The notes under the pieces are model-generated. The model searched no databases. It saw only the letters and a program-made list of their open reading frames with translations, and was not told where the DNA came from. A stretch of DNA of 64,000 bases, from assembly GCF_001598235.1 (NCBI RefSeq), contig NZ_BCYO01000001.1, positions 1 through 64,000 on the forward strand, in the 5' to 3' direction. Shown in pieces: positions 53,058 through 61,291 of this stretch. Origin of the DNA: Polaromonas jejuensis NBRC 106434 (GTDB lineage: Bacteria > Pseudomonadota > Gammaproteobacteria > Burkholderiales > Burkholderiaceae_C). Made by a program: the position numbers and the translations under genes. Numbering within the stretch: the first letter of the stretch is position 1; the number at the start of each line of letters is the position of its first letter.

Positions 53058-53810
53058 TTAATGGGTGCCTTGACCCAGGTACACGCGTTTGACCAGGTCG
53101 TTGGCTCGGATGTCGTCGGGGGTGCCTTCTGCGATGAGCTCGCCGTTATGGAGGACCACGATGCGTTCACTGATACCCATCACCAACTTCATCTTGTGCT
53201 CAACCAGCACGACCGTTCGCTGCTCTACGAGCTTGCGGATAAGGTCCATCATCACCTTGGTTTCTTCTGGGCTCATGCCTGCAGTGGGCTCATCCATCAG
53301 AAGAAGTTTCGGCTTAGCTGCGAGCGCCACCGCAATCTCCAGGGCGCGCTGCTGGCCGTGTGCCAGTTCACGAGCCAAATGCCGTGCTCTGTCGGCAAGC
53401 CCGACCGTCTTCAGCAGCAATGCGGCCTCCTCGTCGAGGCCTTGCAGCGCGGAGCGCCGGCGCCACAACCCGTAGCGCGACACGTGAGCTTGCAGCCCAA
53501 TGCGTACGTTTTCCAGCGCGGTGAAATTTGGAAAAAGATTGGTAATTTGAAAGGATTTCGCGATGCCAACGTGCGCGAACTCATGAGGTCTCAAGCCAGT
53601 AATGTCCCTGCCCATGAAGAAGATTTGTCCTTCGCTAGGCTCAAGCGCACCGGAGAGAACGTTGAAGAAGGTGCTCTTGCCGGCACCGTTGGGTCCGATG
53701 ATGGAAGTCAGCGTTCCGGCTTGAATTCCTACGCTCACCTCCTTAAGGGCGGTGAAGCCGGAAAAGCGCTTGCAAACGCCGCGCGTCTCAATGATTGCTT
53801 CAGCGCTCAT
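53058..53810 (-). CDS. Branched-chain-type ABC ATPase (LivG-like), operon 2
   Basis: 250 residues. Walker A GPNGAGKSTFF, Q-loop SFQITNLFPN, signature LAHGQQRALEIAVAL, Walker B LLLMDEPTAGMSP, H-loop VEHKMKL. The signature LAHGQQ is the usual LivG variant. It overlaps the end of the LivM-like gene by 11 bp. Confidence 0.94.
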   Translation of the reverse strand: MSAEAIIETRGVCKRFSGFTALKEVSVGIQAGTLTSIIGPNGAGKSTFFNVLSGALEPSEGQIFFMGRDITGLRPHEFAHVGIAKSFQITNLFPNFTALENVRIGLQAHVSRYGLWRRRSALQGLDEEAALLLKTVGLADRARHLARELAHGQQRALEIAVALAAKPKLLLMDEPTAGMSPEETKVMMDLIRKLVEQRTVVLVEHKMKLVMGISERIVVLHNGELIAEGTPDDIRANDLVKRVYLGQGTH

Positions 53811-54807
53811 AGCGAATCCTTTCGAGGAGCGTGCCCCAAACTCCTTTGGGAAAGAAAAGCACGAAAAAGACGAAAATGCCGCCGACGTAGAGTTGCCAGT
53901 GCTCGGTCAAACCCGAGGCCAGGTCCTGAATGAGCAGGAAGAGGGCCGCTCCAACGAAGGGACCGAAGTAGGTTCCCATTCCACCGAGCAGGCACAGCAT
54001 CACGACCAGTCCGGAGGTCGCGTAGTGCAGGGTCTCGATGGGCACGCTCGACAGATGGATGGCGTTCAGTGCGCCTGCCAAGCCGCAAAAACCAGCCGAC
54101 AGCCCGAAAGACAGCAGCTTGGTCCGCTCAATGTCGAAGCCGCAGGCTCGGGCCCTGGACTCGTTCTCGCGCACCGCTTCGATAACACCGCCGAATGGGG
54201 ATGAAAGAATCCGTGACAGCACGGCCATGGCGAACGCGACGAAGCCGAAGACAAAGTAATACTTCTGCATCGGGTCAAGTAAATTTAGCTTGAGTCCGAA
54301 AAGGCTTACCTCGCTGACATTGACGCCGCGCAGTCCGTTTTCTCCACCGGAGGCCGGTAACTGGTAAATGAGGAAGTACACGCACTGGGAAAGCGCCAGC
54401 GTCACCATCGCGAAGTAGATGCCCCGTGTTCGAATGGCCAACAACCCCATCACGAGCGCCACCAGGCAGGCGGCAACGATGGCTGCCGGAATGGCCAGCC
54501 ACCACGGCACGCTTAGCTGGGCGATGAGGATACCGGCCGTATATGCGCCAACCCCGAGAAAGGCAGCATGACCGAATGACAGCAAGCCGGTATAGCCAAA
54601 CAGAAGATTGAAGCCAACCGCGAACAGCCCGTAGATGAGGATGTTGATGGCCAAAGACTGATAAGGCATCAGCCATGGGAAGACCGCGAAGAAGATGAGC
54701 GTCGCCAGTATTCTGTGCTTGCCGACCTGGTGCAGCCAGCCCGACGCCAAGCCAGGCTTGGGCGCCGAGACCGGATTGATTGCAGTGTTCATGGTGAGGT
54801 CTTTCAT
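53800..54807 (-). CDS. Branched-chain-type ABC permease (LivM-like), operon 2
   Basis: 335 residues; start at 54807 overlaps the LivH stop as ATGA, with ATG 54792 as alternative. NLLFGYTGLLSFGHAAFLGV is the LivM signature; FGGVIEAVRENESRARACGF is the ATPase-contact loop. Confidence 0.93.
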   Translation of the reverse strand: MKDLTMNTAINPVSAPKPGLASGWLHQVGKHRILATLIFFAVFPWLMPYQSLAINILIYGLFAVGFNLLFGYTGLLSFGHAAFLGVGAYTAGILIAQLSVPWWLAIPAAIVAACLVALVMGLLAIRTRGIYFAMVTLALSQCVYFLIYQLPASGGENGLRGVNVSEVSLFGLKLNLLDPMQKYYFVFGFVAFAMAVLSRILSSPFGGVIEAVRENESRARACGFDIERTKLLSFGLSAGFCGLAGALNAIHLSSVPIETLHYATSGLVVMLCLLGGMGTYFGPFVGAALFLLIQDLASGLTEHWQLYVGGIFVFFVLFFPKGVWGTLLERIRYER

Positions 54808-55688
54808 GCCATCAGTCCCGCGCGACCAAAGAGACCTTGCGGGCGCACGAGAAGCACCGCGGCCATGATGACGAACATCGACACCTTGGCTGCCTCCGGG
54901 AAAAAGAGGACCGCCATGCTCTCGACAACCCCGACCAGCAGCCCCGCGACCACCGCGCCCATCAGTGAGCCCATCCCGCCGACAACTGTCACAACGAATG
55001 CAATCGTCAGGACCGAGGTTCCCATTTCCGGAGATACGCCCTGTAGCGGCGCTGACAGAACGCCTGCCAAGGCGGCGATGCCGGTCCCGACACCGAATAC
55101 GATGAGCCAGACACGCGACACGTCCACGCCGAGAACACGCACGATGACCGGGTCCCGTGCTCCGGCGCGAACGATGAGGCCGAAGGAGGTTTTCTCGATG
55201 AGAAGCCAGAGTGCGACCAGAAGTGCGGCCACGACGCCAATCACGAACAGCCGGTAGGTTGGGAAGTCCGCGAAACCCAGGTTGGTGGCACCCTGCAGGA
55301 CTTCGGATGTTTCGAATGGTATGCCGGCTTTGCCGAAGATGATGCGCACGCCCTCGACCATCATGTAGGCCAAGCCGAACGTCAGAAGCAGTGGATAGTC
55401 GATGCCTCGGCCATACAGCGGTCGAATCAGCCAGCGTTCGCAGAGCATGCCGATGGCGGCCACGGCGATGGGCGTTATGACCAGGGCAGCCCAGAAGCTC
55501 CCCGTTTTCTCCGTTGCGAACAGGCCGACGTAGGCGCCTACCATGAAGAACGCTCCATGCGCAAAGTTAACGACCGTGAGCATGCCGAAGATGAGCGAGA
55601 GGCCCACTGCCAAAAGCACATAGATGGCGCCAAGCGCCAGGCCAGTAAAGAGCTGCAATGCCAGCAGCTGGGGTGTGATGCCGTCCAT
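54804..55688 (-). CDS. Branched-chain-type ABC permease (LivH-like), operon 2
   Basis: 294 residues. LLAVGLSLIFGMLTVVNFAH and the late segment VTVVGGMGSLMGAVVAGLLV are LivH signatures. It follows the OYE gene by 21 bp, so the enzyme gene is embedded inside the transport operon. Confidence 0.93.
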   Translation of the reverse strand: MDGITPQLLALQLFTGLALGAIYVLLAVGLSLIFGMLTVVNFAHGAFFMVGAYVGLFATEKTGSFWAALVITPIAVAAIGMLCERWLIRPLYGRGIDYPLLLTFGLAYMMVEGVRIIFGKAGIPFETSEVLQGATNLGFADFPTYRLFVIGVVAALLVALWLLIEKTSFGLIVRAGARDPVIVRVLGVDVSRVWLIVFGVGTGIAALAGVLSAPLQGVSPEMGTSVLTIAFVVTVVGGMGSLMGAVVAGLLVGVVESMAVLFFPEAAKVSMFVIMAAVLLVRPQGLFGRAGLMA

Positions 55689-55709
55689 GGGGATTCCTAA
55701 TAAGGCCGG

Positions 55710-56810
55710 TCAAGCGGCTTGCAGGGCGGGGTAGTCGGTATAGCCCTCGGCGCTGCCGCCGTACCAGCCGACGGGGCGAGGCTCGTTGTAGGGGCCGCCT
55801 TGGCCTATTCTTGCGGGGAGGTCGGGATTGGCCAGGAAGGGGCGGCCGAAAGCCACCATGTCCAAGCTACCGTCCCAGACCAGCTTCTCGGCGTCGGGCG
55901 GGCTCATGCCACCGTTACCTATCAAGACGCCGGAGTAGCGTGGCCGAACGATTTCCAGGATGCGCTGCATGTCGGGAGCACCGGCCCATGCGTTGGTGTC
56001 GGCCAGGTGCAGGTAGCCAACGCCGTACGTGGCGAGCATCTCCGCAACGGCGGCATACGTTTCTTCGGGATGTGGGTCTCGAGTGTTGTTGTAAGCGGCG
56101 AATGGAGAGATGCGAACACCTACGCGCTTGGGGTCGACGTGGACGAGCACTGCCTCGATCACCTCACGCAGGAACTGAAGCCGACCTTGCAAGCTACCGC
56201 CATATTTGTCGTTGCGCCGATTGATTGTTGGTGAGAGAAACTGATGCGGCAAATACCCATTCGCAGCGTGAATTTCGACGCCATCACAGCCCGCCTTCAT
56301 TGCATTCGAGGCGGCCTTGCCATAGTCCGCCACGGTATCCTCGATTTCGTCCAGCGTCATCGCGCGCGAGGGCGTCGCGGCAATGCGGGCATAGCGGCCA
56401 TTGGCCATCAAACCCCACACCTGCAGCGCGTCCAGGTCGTCATTTACCGCAGATGGGGACAGCGGCTGCTGACCCTCCAGGATGGCGTCAGCGCCCACGC
56501 GTCCGCAATGCCAAAGCTGCATGAAGATACGTCCGCCCGCTGCGTGCACTTCATCCGTGATATGTCGCCAACCGCGCACTTGGGTCTCGCTGTAAATGCC
56601 TGGCGCTTTTTCGAATGCGCAGGATTTTGGGGAGATGTTGGTCGCCTCGGTCACGATAAGACCGGCAGATGCGCGCTGCGCGTAGTACACCGCACTGATG
56701 GCTTGCGGGACATCCCCGTCGCCCGCACGGCAGCGGGTCAGCGGCGCCATGGCAGTTCGGTTAGGAAGATGCAGACCGTGCAGGTCTAGCGAGGTAAGTA
56801 AAGCAGACAT
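55710..56810 (-). CDS. Old Yellow Enzyme, classical (NemA/XenB-like)
   Basis: 366 residues. APLTRCR provides the Thr near FMN, MQLWHCGRVG the early barrel strand, and VEIHAANGYLPHQFLSP the HAAN substrate-binding pair; the end GRPFLANPDLPARI is typical. This is the class of N-ethylmaleimide/nitroester reductases, different from the Cys-type OYE of operon 1. Located between the binding protein and permease genes, it should act on the imported compound early in its metabolism. Confidence 0.93.
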   Translation of the reverse strand: MSALLTSLDLHGLHLPNRTAMAPLTRCRAGDGDVPQAISAVYYAQRASAGLIVTEATNISPKSCAFEKAPGIYSETQVRGWRHITDEVHAAGGRIFMQLWHCGRVGADAILEGQQPLSPSAVNDDLDALQVWGLMANGRYARIAATPSRAMTLDEIEDTVADYGKAASNAMKAGCDGVEIHAANGYLPHQFLSPTINRRNDKYGGSLQGRLQFLREVIEAVLVHVDPKRVGVRISPFAAYNNTRDPHPEETYAAVAEMLATYGVGYLHLADTNAWAGAPDMQRILEIVRPRYSGVLIGNGGMSPPDAEKLVWDGSLDMVAFGRPFLANPDLPARIGQGGPYNEPRPVGWYGGSAEGYTDYPALQAA

Positions 56811-56844
56811 GGCAGCTCCGTAGAATTGAAAATGTGACGCTCAG

Positions 56845-58071
56845 TCACTTCAGGCCGAGCTCTTGGCAGGAGCGCAGCAGCTTCTCGCTGGCCGGCTCCA
56901 CATGGAGGACCTTGAAAACATCCGTCGGGTCGCGTGCCTCCTTGGAATTCGACTCGATGACAAGAACTGACTGAACCGACTGGTTGTCGCAGGCGCGGTA
57001 GTATTGCGGGCCCTTGTAGGTGTCGTATTTCAGCGTGCGCAAAGAGGCCGCGACCTTCTCGCTGTCCGTGGTGCCCGCTGTCTTGACGGCAATGAGCAGC
57101 GACTTGACGGCCGAGTAAGCCATCGCGCCATAGTCGGAAGGATATCGACCTTCGTTGGCGGTACGGAAGGCGGCATTAAAGGCCTTGGCCGAGGGCGTGC
57201 TGTCCTGGATGCCCCAGAAGTACTGCGTTCCGCCAATGACGCCTTCGTAGGTCGTGGCGCCGCCTGCGACGCGAGTCGTGTACGTCATGATGGGCGTGAC
57301 GAACTTGATGGCCTTCTTCATGCCGAAGTCGTTGGCCTGCTTGATGGAAATCCGGTTGTCACTGCCGAAATTGTTGAAGATGAGCACGTCGGGCTTCATG
57401 GCCTGGATGCGCGGAAGGAAGGTGGAATAGTCCTGGTGGCCAAGCGGATGCTTGACCTCACCGACGACTTCCGCGCCCATTTCCTTGGCCACGCGTGTGA
57501 AGCCGCGCGTCATTTCCTGTCCGTAGGCGTAGTCAGCCGTGAGGAATGCCACACGCATGCCCTTCTTGAAGACGTAGCGGCCCACTGCCTGGGTCGTCAT
57601 GTGCGGGTTCAACGCCTCGTGGAAGGTGTAGGGGCCGGCATCCGTGGCTTCGTTGATGGCATCGGACTGGCTGATGGACACATAGATGACCTTGCGCTGC
57701 TTGGTCACGTTGTTGATGGACAGCTGGGTCGCTGCGGACAGGCCGCCGACGATGAAGTGGGCTTGGTCCTTTTCGATGAGCTCAAGCGTTCGGGTGGCCG
57801 CTTCGCCAGGATTGAGCTTGTCGTCTCGGACCAGGAGCTCGGCCTTGCGACCGGTCAGCCCGCCGGCGTCGTTGAACTCCTTGATCGCCAGCTCAGCGTT
57901 GCGAACCTGGTCTTTGGCTTCGGCACCGTAAGGGCCAGTGAGCGGCACCGGCAGACCAATTTTGATGGCTTGTGCGTGCGCGGCGCCTAGCACGAGGGCG
58001 AACGACATAGCGGTTACCGCGTGTAGCGCCTTGCGAGCCGAGTGGGGTGGGGTGAGACTGAATTGGGTCAT
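56845..58071 (-). CDS. ABC substrate-binding protein, branched-chain amino-acid/amide type, operon 2
   Basis: 408 residues from ATG 58071 (CGGAGAACCCCC upstream). Signal peptide ends near AAHAQ; mature part AIKIGLPVPLTGPYGAEAKD. YGQEMTRGFTRVAKEMGAEV is the hinge region, parallel to that of the protein at 37979. It is the first gene after operators B1 and B2 and opens operon 2. Confidence 0.93.
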   Translation of the reverse strand: MTQFSLTPPHSARKALHAVTAMSFALVLGAAHAQAIKIGLPVPLTGPYGAEAKDQVRNAELAIKEFNDAGGLTGRKAELLVRDDKLNPGEAATRTLELIEKDQAHFIVGGLSAATQLSINNVTKQRKVIYVSISQSDAINEATDAGPYTFHEALNPHMTTQAVGRYVFKKGMRVAFLTADYAYGQEMTRGFTRVAKEMGAEVVGEVKHPLGHQDYSTFLPRIQAMKPDVLIFNNFGSDNRISIKQANDFGMKKAIKFVTPIMTYTTRVAGGATTYEGVIGGTQYFWGIQDSTPSAKAFNAAFRTANEGRYPSDYGAMAYSAVKSLLIAVKTAGTTDSEKVAASLRTLKYDTYKGPQYYRACDNQSVQSVLVIESNSKEARDPTDVFKVLHVEPASEKLLRSCQELGLK

Positions 58072-58113
58072 GGGGGTTCTCCGGGTTTCCGAACGTGACA
58101 GCAAGTGGTATGC

Positions 58114-58134
58114 TATTTATCGTTTGATAAGTTT
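58114..58134. promoter_or_regulatory. TetR operator candidate B1
   Basis: Core TTATC-GTT-TGATAA inside TATTTATCGTTTGATAAGTT. Matches B3 at 18 of 21 positions. It lies 43 bp upstream of the operon 2 binding-protein gene, in the divergent region with TetR 2. Confidence 0.8.
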
Positions 58135-58147
58135 ATGCATGTCATTT

Positions 58148-58168
58148 TATTTGTCAAGTGATAAATTA
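58148..58168. promoter_or_regulatory. TetR operator candidate B2
   Basis: Core TTGTC-AAG-TGATAA inside TATTTGTCAAGTGATAAATT, 34 bp centre-to-centre from B1 and close to the TetR 2 start. A TTGACA-like sequence on the minus strand overlaps it. Suggests joint repression of operon 2 and autoregulation. Confidence 0.75.
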
Positions 58169-58192
58169 ACTAGGGAAAACCCGGAGTAAATG

Positions 58193-58882
58193 ATGACGCT
58201 GGAAAACACGGCCGCGGTTCCGTTAACAGACCCCCTCAAGGAGCTTGCCTCCCCGCGGCGACGCTTGGCCCCGGAGGACCGGGAGCATCAAATCGTGCAG
58301 GCTGCCATCGCGTTCTTCGCGCGCCATGGCTTCGACGCCAGCACACGCGACCTTGCCAGGGAGATGGGGGTGACGCAGCCTTTGTTGTACCGGTATTTCC
58401 CCACCAAGGAGGCATTGGTCGACCGGGTCTATGACGAGGTATTCGTTCGGCGCTGGAACCCCGAGTGGGAAGAGTGGCTGGCGGACCGCTCCTCGCCGCT
58501 GGCAGACCGGCTCAAGCGCTACTTTAAGGACTATGCCCGCTTTGTCCTTAGGAGTGAATGGGTGCGCATCTTCATCTACGCGGGCCTGAGCCGGGGCGGC
58601 ATCAACCAGAAGTACTTGGGACGTCTTCGTGAGCGCCACTTCCTGGTTATCGCTCGTGAAATGCGCCACGAGTACGGCATCCCGGAGCCGGCGGACAGTG
58701 CTGCCGAGGATGACGAGGTCGAACTGGTCTGGGCAATGCACTCAAGCGTCTTCTACATCGGTGTCAGGAAATGGGTTTATGACTTGCCAACACCGAAAAA
58801 CCTGGAACGCCTCATCGACATGCGGGTAGATGCTTTCATTCATGGCGTACCCGTAGTGCTGAAAACTCAAAGGGGTGGCTGA
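58193..58882 (+). CDS. TetR-family regulator 2
   Basis: 229 residues; of two adjacent ATGs, 58193 has the better spacing (6 nt) from GGAG. HTH FDASTRDLAREMGVTQPLLY with RYFPTKEALVDRVYDEVF is almost identical to TetR 1, and the effector domain is colinear (WNPEWEEWLADR, EWVRIFIYAGLSRGGINQ, MHSSVFYIGVRKWVYDLP). Two operators lie before it and one behind it, so it likely represses operon 2, itself and the VOC/monooxygenase pair. Confidence 0.94.
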   Translation: MTLENTAAVPLTDPLKELASPRRRLAPEDREHQIVQAAIAFFARHGFDASTRDLAREMGVTQPLLYRYFPTKEALVDRVYDEVFVRRWNPEWEEWLADRSSPLADRLKRYFKDYARFVLRSEWVRIFIYAGLSRGGINQKYLGRLRERHFLVIAREMRHEYGIPEPADSAAEDDEVELVWAMHSSVFYIGVRKWVYDLPTPKNLERLIDMRVDAFIHGVPVVLKTQRGG

Positions 58883-58890
58883 GCTCAGCC
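58877..58890. repeat. Palindrome across the TetR 2 stop codon
   Basis: GGCTGAGCTCAGCC is a perfect 14-bp palindrome containing the TGA stop. Too short a loop for an ordinary terminator hairpin; no T-tract follows. Confidence 0.35.
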
Positions 58891-58938
58891 TCAATCAGTT
58901 CTTTAGGGGGGGGCGGGCGCAGCCTGGTAAAAAAACGC

Positions 58939-58967
58939 TTGCGGGGGATTTTTCTTTCGTTTATTAT
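58939..58967 (+). promoter_or_regulatory. Promoter-like sequence of the VOC/monooxygenase pair
   Basis: TTGCGG (58939-58944) and TATTAT (58962-58967) are 17 bp apart. The -35 is weak, the -10 strong. Operator B3 overlaps the -10 box and expected start, the same arrangement as at operon 1. Confidence 0.5.
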
Positions 58968-58985
58968 TTATCTATTGATAAGTTA
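58965..58985. promoter_or_regulatory. TetR operator candidate B3
   Basis: Core TTATC-TAT-TGATAA inside TATTTATCTATTGATAAGTT, 20 bp before the VOC gene. Extends the TetR 2 regulon to the VOC protein and FAD monooxygenase. Of 21 positions, 15 also match operator A2. Confidence 0.8.
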
Positions 58986-59004
58986 AATTAAACAGGAGTA
59001 CCCA

Positions 59005-59481
59005 ATGCCGATAAACAAGCTGGCCCATTTCTCCGTCCGGACGACTCAGCTGGACGCCTCCAAGCACTTCTACACCGACGTGCTCGGCTTCAAGGCGGGG
59101 TTTCGGCCGCCCTTCAATTTTCCTGGTGTCTGGCTCTATCGAGGCGGAGATGAAGCGGACTTCGGCGTCGTTCACCTTATCGGCATTGACAAGGACGACC
59201 CCTGTGGGCTTAAGGACTACCTGGGGGATAAAGCCGAGGAGAGTCTGCATGGCAGCGCAGCGGTTGACCACTTGGCGTTTTTGGCCAGTGACCTGGCCGA
59301 CATGCATGAGCGCTTGCGCAAGGCTGGCTACCCGTACCGCGAGCGCACGGTCCCAAGTATCGGCCTGCACCAAGTATTTGTTGAAGACCCCTCGGGCATA
59401 ACCATCGAGCTGAACTTCGCGGCCGATGAGGCAAGGGTTCCGGGTGCACCGGGCGCGGCGGCTGAGAAGCACAACGGCTGA
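59005..59481 (+). CDS. VOC-superfamily protein, operon 2 regulon
   Basis: 158 residues, AACAGGAGTACCCA upstream. Motif 1 NKLAHFSVRTTQLDASKHFYTDVL and motif 2 VDHLAFLASDLADMHERLRK, then FVEDPSGITIELNF. Metal-ligand candidates are His in AHFSV, His in DHLAF and Glu in IELNF. Similar proteins are annotated as lactoylglutathione lyase or ring-cleaving dioxygenases; the neighbouring monooxygenase makes a dioxygenase or isomerase role conceivable. Confidence 0.88.
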   Translation: MPINKLAHFSVRTTQLDASKHFYTDVLGFKAGFRPPFNFPGVWLYRGGDEADFGVVHLIGIDKDDPCGLKDYLGDKAEESLHGSAAVDHLAFLASDLADMHERLRKAGYPYRERTVPSIGLHQVFVEDPSGITIELNFAADEARVPGAPGAAAEKHNG

Positions 59482-59501
59482 ACGGCCACAAGGAGACATT
59501 C

Positions 59502-60719
59502 ATGACACAAGGCAAGAAAGCTATCGTCGTCGGCGGTTCCCTTGGGGGCCTCTTTGCGGCCAATTTACTGGTTCGGGCCGGCTGGGACGTCCATGTGTAC
59601 GAGCGCGTGGCCGAGGAGCTGGAGGGGCGGGGTGCCGGCATCGTGACGCACCCGGAACTCATGGAAATCTTAAGCCAAGCGGGTGTCGTAGTCGACGACT
59701 CCATCGGTGTGAAAGTCGAGGAACGGGTGACGCTGGGGCGTGACGGTGAGACGGTTGGCTCGCGGGCACTCCCCCAGACACTTACCGCGTGGAGCCGGCT
59801 GTTTCATGTTCTGAGGTCTGCATTCCCCAGTGAGCGCTATCACAACGGCAAGACCTTGACGTCATTTGAGCAAGATGAAAACTCAGTGACAGCCCGCTTC
59901 GCAGACGGCGAGTCCGTGACTGGTGACGTCCTTGTGGCGGCGGATGGCGTTCGTTCCATCGTCCGCAATTCATTGGTGCCAGATTCCAAACCACTGTACG
60001 CCGGCTACATCGCCTGGCGTGGCCTGGTCGAGGAGTCGGCGCTTTCAGAGCGGGCCAAAAAGGAAATGTTTCCCTACTTCGCATTCGGCTTGCCGCCTCA
60101 TGAGCAGATGATTGCTTATCCAGTGGCCGGCAAAAACAACGCGGTCGAGCCCGGCAAGCGCCGCTACAACTTTGTCTGGTACCGGCCCGCTGACGAGGCA
60201 ACGACCTTGCGCGACTTGGTGACCGACGCGACCGGTAAAGTTTGGATGGACGGCATTCCGCCACCGCTTATCCGACCCGAAGTCCTGGCAAAGGCGCGCC
60301 AGGCGGCGCGCGACGTGCTCGCTCCGCAGTTCGCGGAGATGGTGGATAAGACCGAGAGCCTCTTCTTCCAACCCATCTTCGACCTGGAGGCTAAAAAGCT
60401 GGCGTTTGGCCGGGTGGCACTTCTTGGTGATGCTGCCTTTGTTGCGCGTCCGCACTGCGGCATGGGCGTCACCAAGGCGGCCGGCGATGCGGTGGCGTTG
60501 GTCAAAGCCCTGGGAGAGAATAGCGATATCATTGCGGCACTGAAAGCTTACGAGACGCCGCGTGTCGAGTTTGGCGAGTTCATTGTTGGCCACGCCCGGT
60601 CCCTCGGTGCCTACATGCAAGCGCAGATTCGTACGCCGCATGAACGCGAGATGGCGGAAAAGTACCGTACGCCAGAGGCAGTGATGAAGGAAACGGCTGT
60701 CTCGCTACGCATGCACTGA
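59502..60719 (+). CDS. FAD-dependent monooxygenase (2,6-dihydroxypyridine/6-hydroxynicotinate hydroxylase-like)
   Basis: 405 residues. Dinucleotide loop IVVGGSLGGLFAANLLVRAG, NAD(P)H/FAD DG motif VLVAADGVRSIVR, and the second FAD motif RVALLGDAAFVARPHCGMG. Segments such as GYIAWRGLVEE and RRYNFVWYRPAD resemble flavin hydroxylases of pyridine catabolism (2,6-dihydroxypyridine 3-monooxygenase group). Single-component aromatic ring hydroxylase is the safest call. Follows the VOC gene by 20 bp, under operator B3. Confidence 0.88.
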   Translation: MTQGKKAIVVGGSLGGLFAANLLVRAGWDVHVYERVAEELEGRGAGIVTHPELMEILSQAGVVVDDSIGVKVEERVTLGRDGETVGSRALPQTLTAWSRLFHVLRSAFPSERYHNGKTLTSFEQDENSVTARFADGESVTGDVLVAADGVRSIVRNSLVPDSKPLYAGYIAWRGLVEESALSERAKKEMFPYFAFGLPPHEQMIAYPVAGKNNAVEPGKRRYNFVWYRPADEATTLRDLVTDATGKVWMDGIPPPLIRPEVLAKARQAARDVLAPQFAEMVDKTESLFFQPIFDLEAKKLAFGRVALLGDAAFVARPHCGMGVTKAAGDAVALVKALGENSDIIAALKAYETPRVEFGEFIVGHARSLGAYMQAQIRTPHEREMAEKYRTPEAVMKETAVSLRMH

Positions 60720-60828
60720 GGGATTGCCATGGCCTCTATTACGCAGCGAACCATACACTTGACGTTGCGCTTTCTCGCGCAACCCGGCACCGTCAGCTTT
60801 GGTGGCAAGGTGCATAGCGGCGAAGGAA

Positions 60829-61128
60829 ATGTCGCGCTGCAAGATCGACAGCATCATTTCGATCACCGAGATCACGGGCGTCTGCAACCTCTCATGCAGC
60901 TATTCCATACATGCATTTCGCGGGACCACGAGCAAGATGCGGCATCAGCGACGGATCGCCCAACAGCTGGAGCGTGTGCGCTCTCTCCTCGCGGAATTCG
61001 AGCGCCTGCTCGCAGACGTCGCTGCGGCGTGCGGCTTTGCAAACCAAAGTCACTTCACGCGCGTCTTCACCCGGTGCACCCGCACACCGCCTGGCAATTG
61101 GCGCCAAAGGATGCAGGTCGGCGACTGA
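60829..61128 (+). pseudogene. AraC-family HTH domain without its N-terminal part
   Basis: A single frame keeps ISITEITGVCNLSCSYSIHAF and LLADVAAACGFANQSHFTRV followed by FTRCTRTPPGNWRQRM: both HTH motifs of an AraC C-terminal domain, with odd substitutions and a shortened linker. About 100 residues remain of a protein usually near 300. The effector domain is missing and 60720-60828 shows none. Likely a degraded regulator, though a short functional DNA-binding protein cannot be excluded. Confidence 0.65.
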
Positions 61129-61291
61129 GCCCGTGGGCACTCGTTTTACCCGGCTCCACAATCCACGATATCGCACAAAACGAGAAATCAACGCCGCATT
61201 GTTCAAGCCCCAAACGCACTGAGAATCCAAGCTTGTTGTTGATTGACGCGCCGAAGCCTGAACGCCATGGCGTCGTCCCACGGAGCTTGCA
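61129..61291. promoter_or_regulatory. Leader of the cytochrome/molybdenum hydroxylase operon
   Basis: About 160 bp separating the AraC relic from the cytochrome gene. No palindrome or consensus promoter is convincing; an AraC-type activator would be expected from the relic beside it. Confidence 0.3.
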
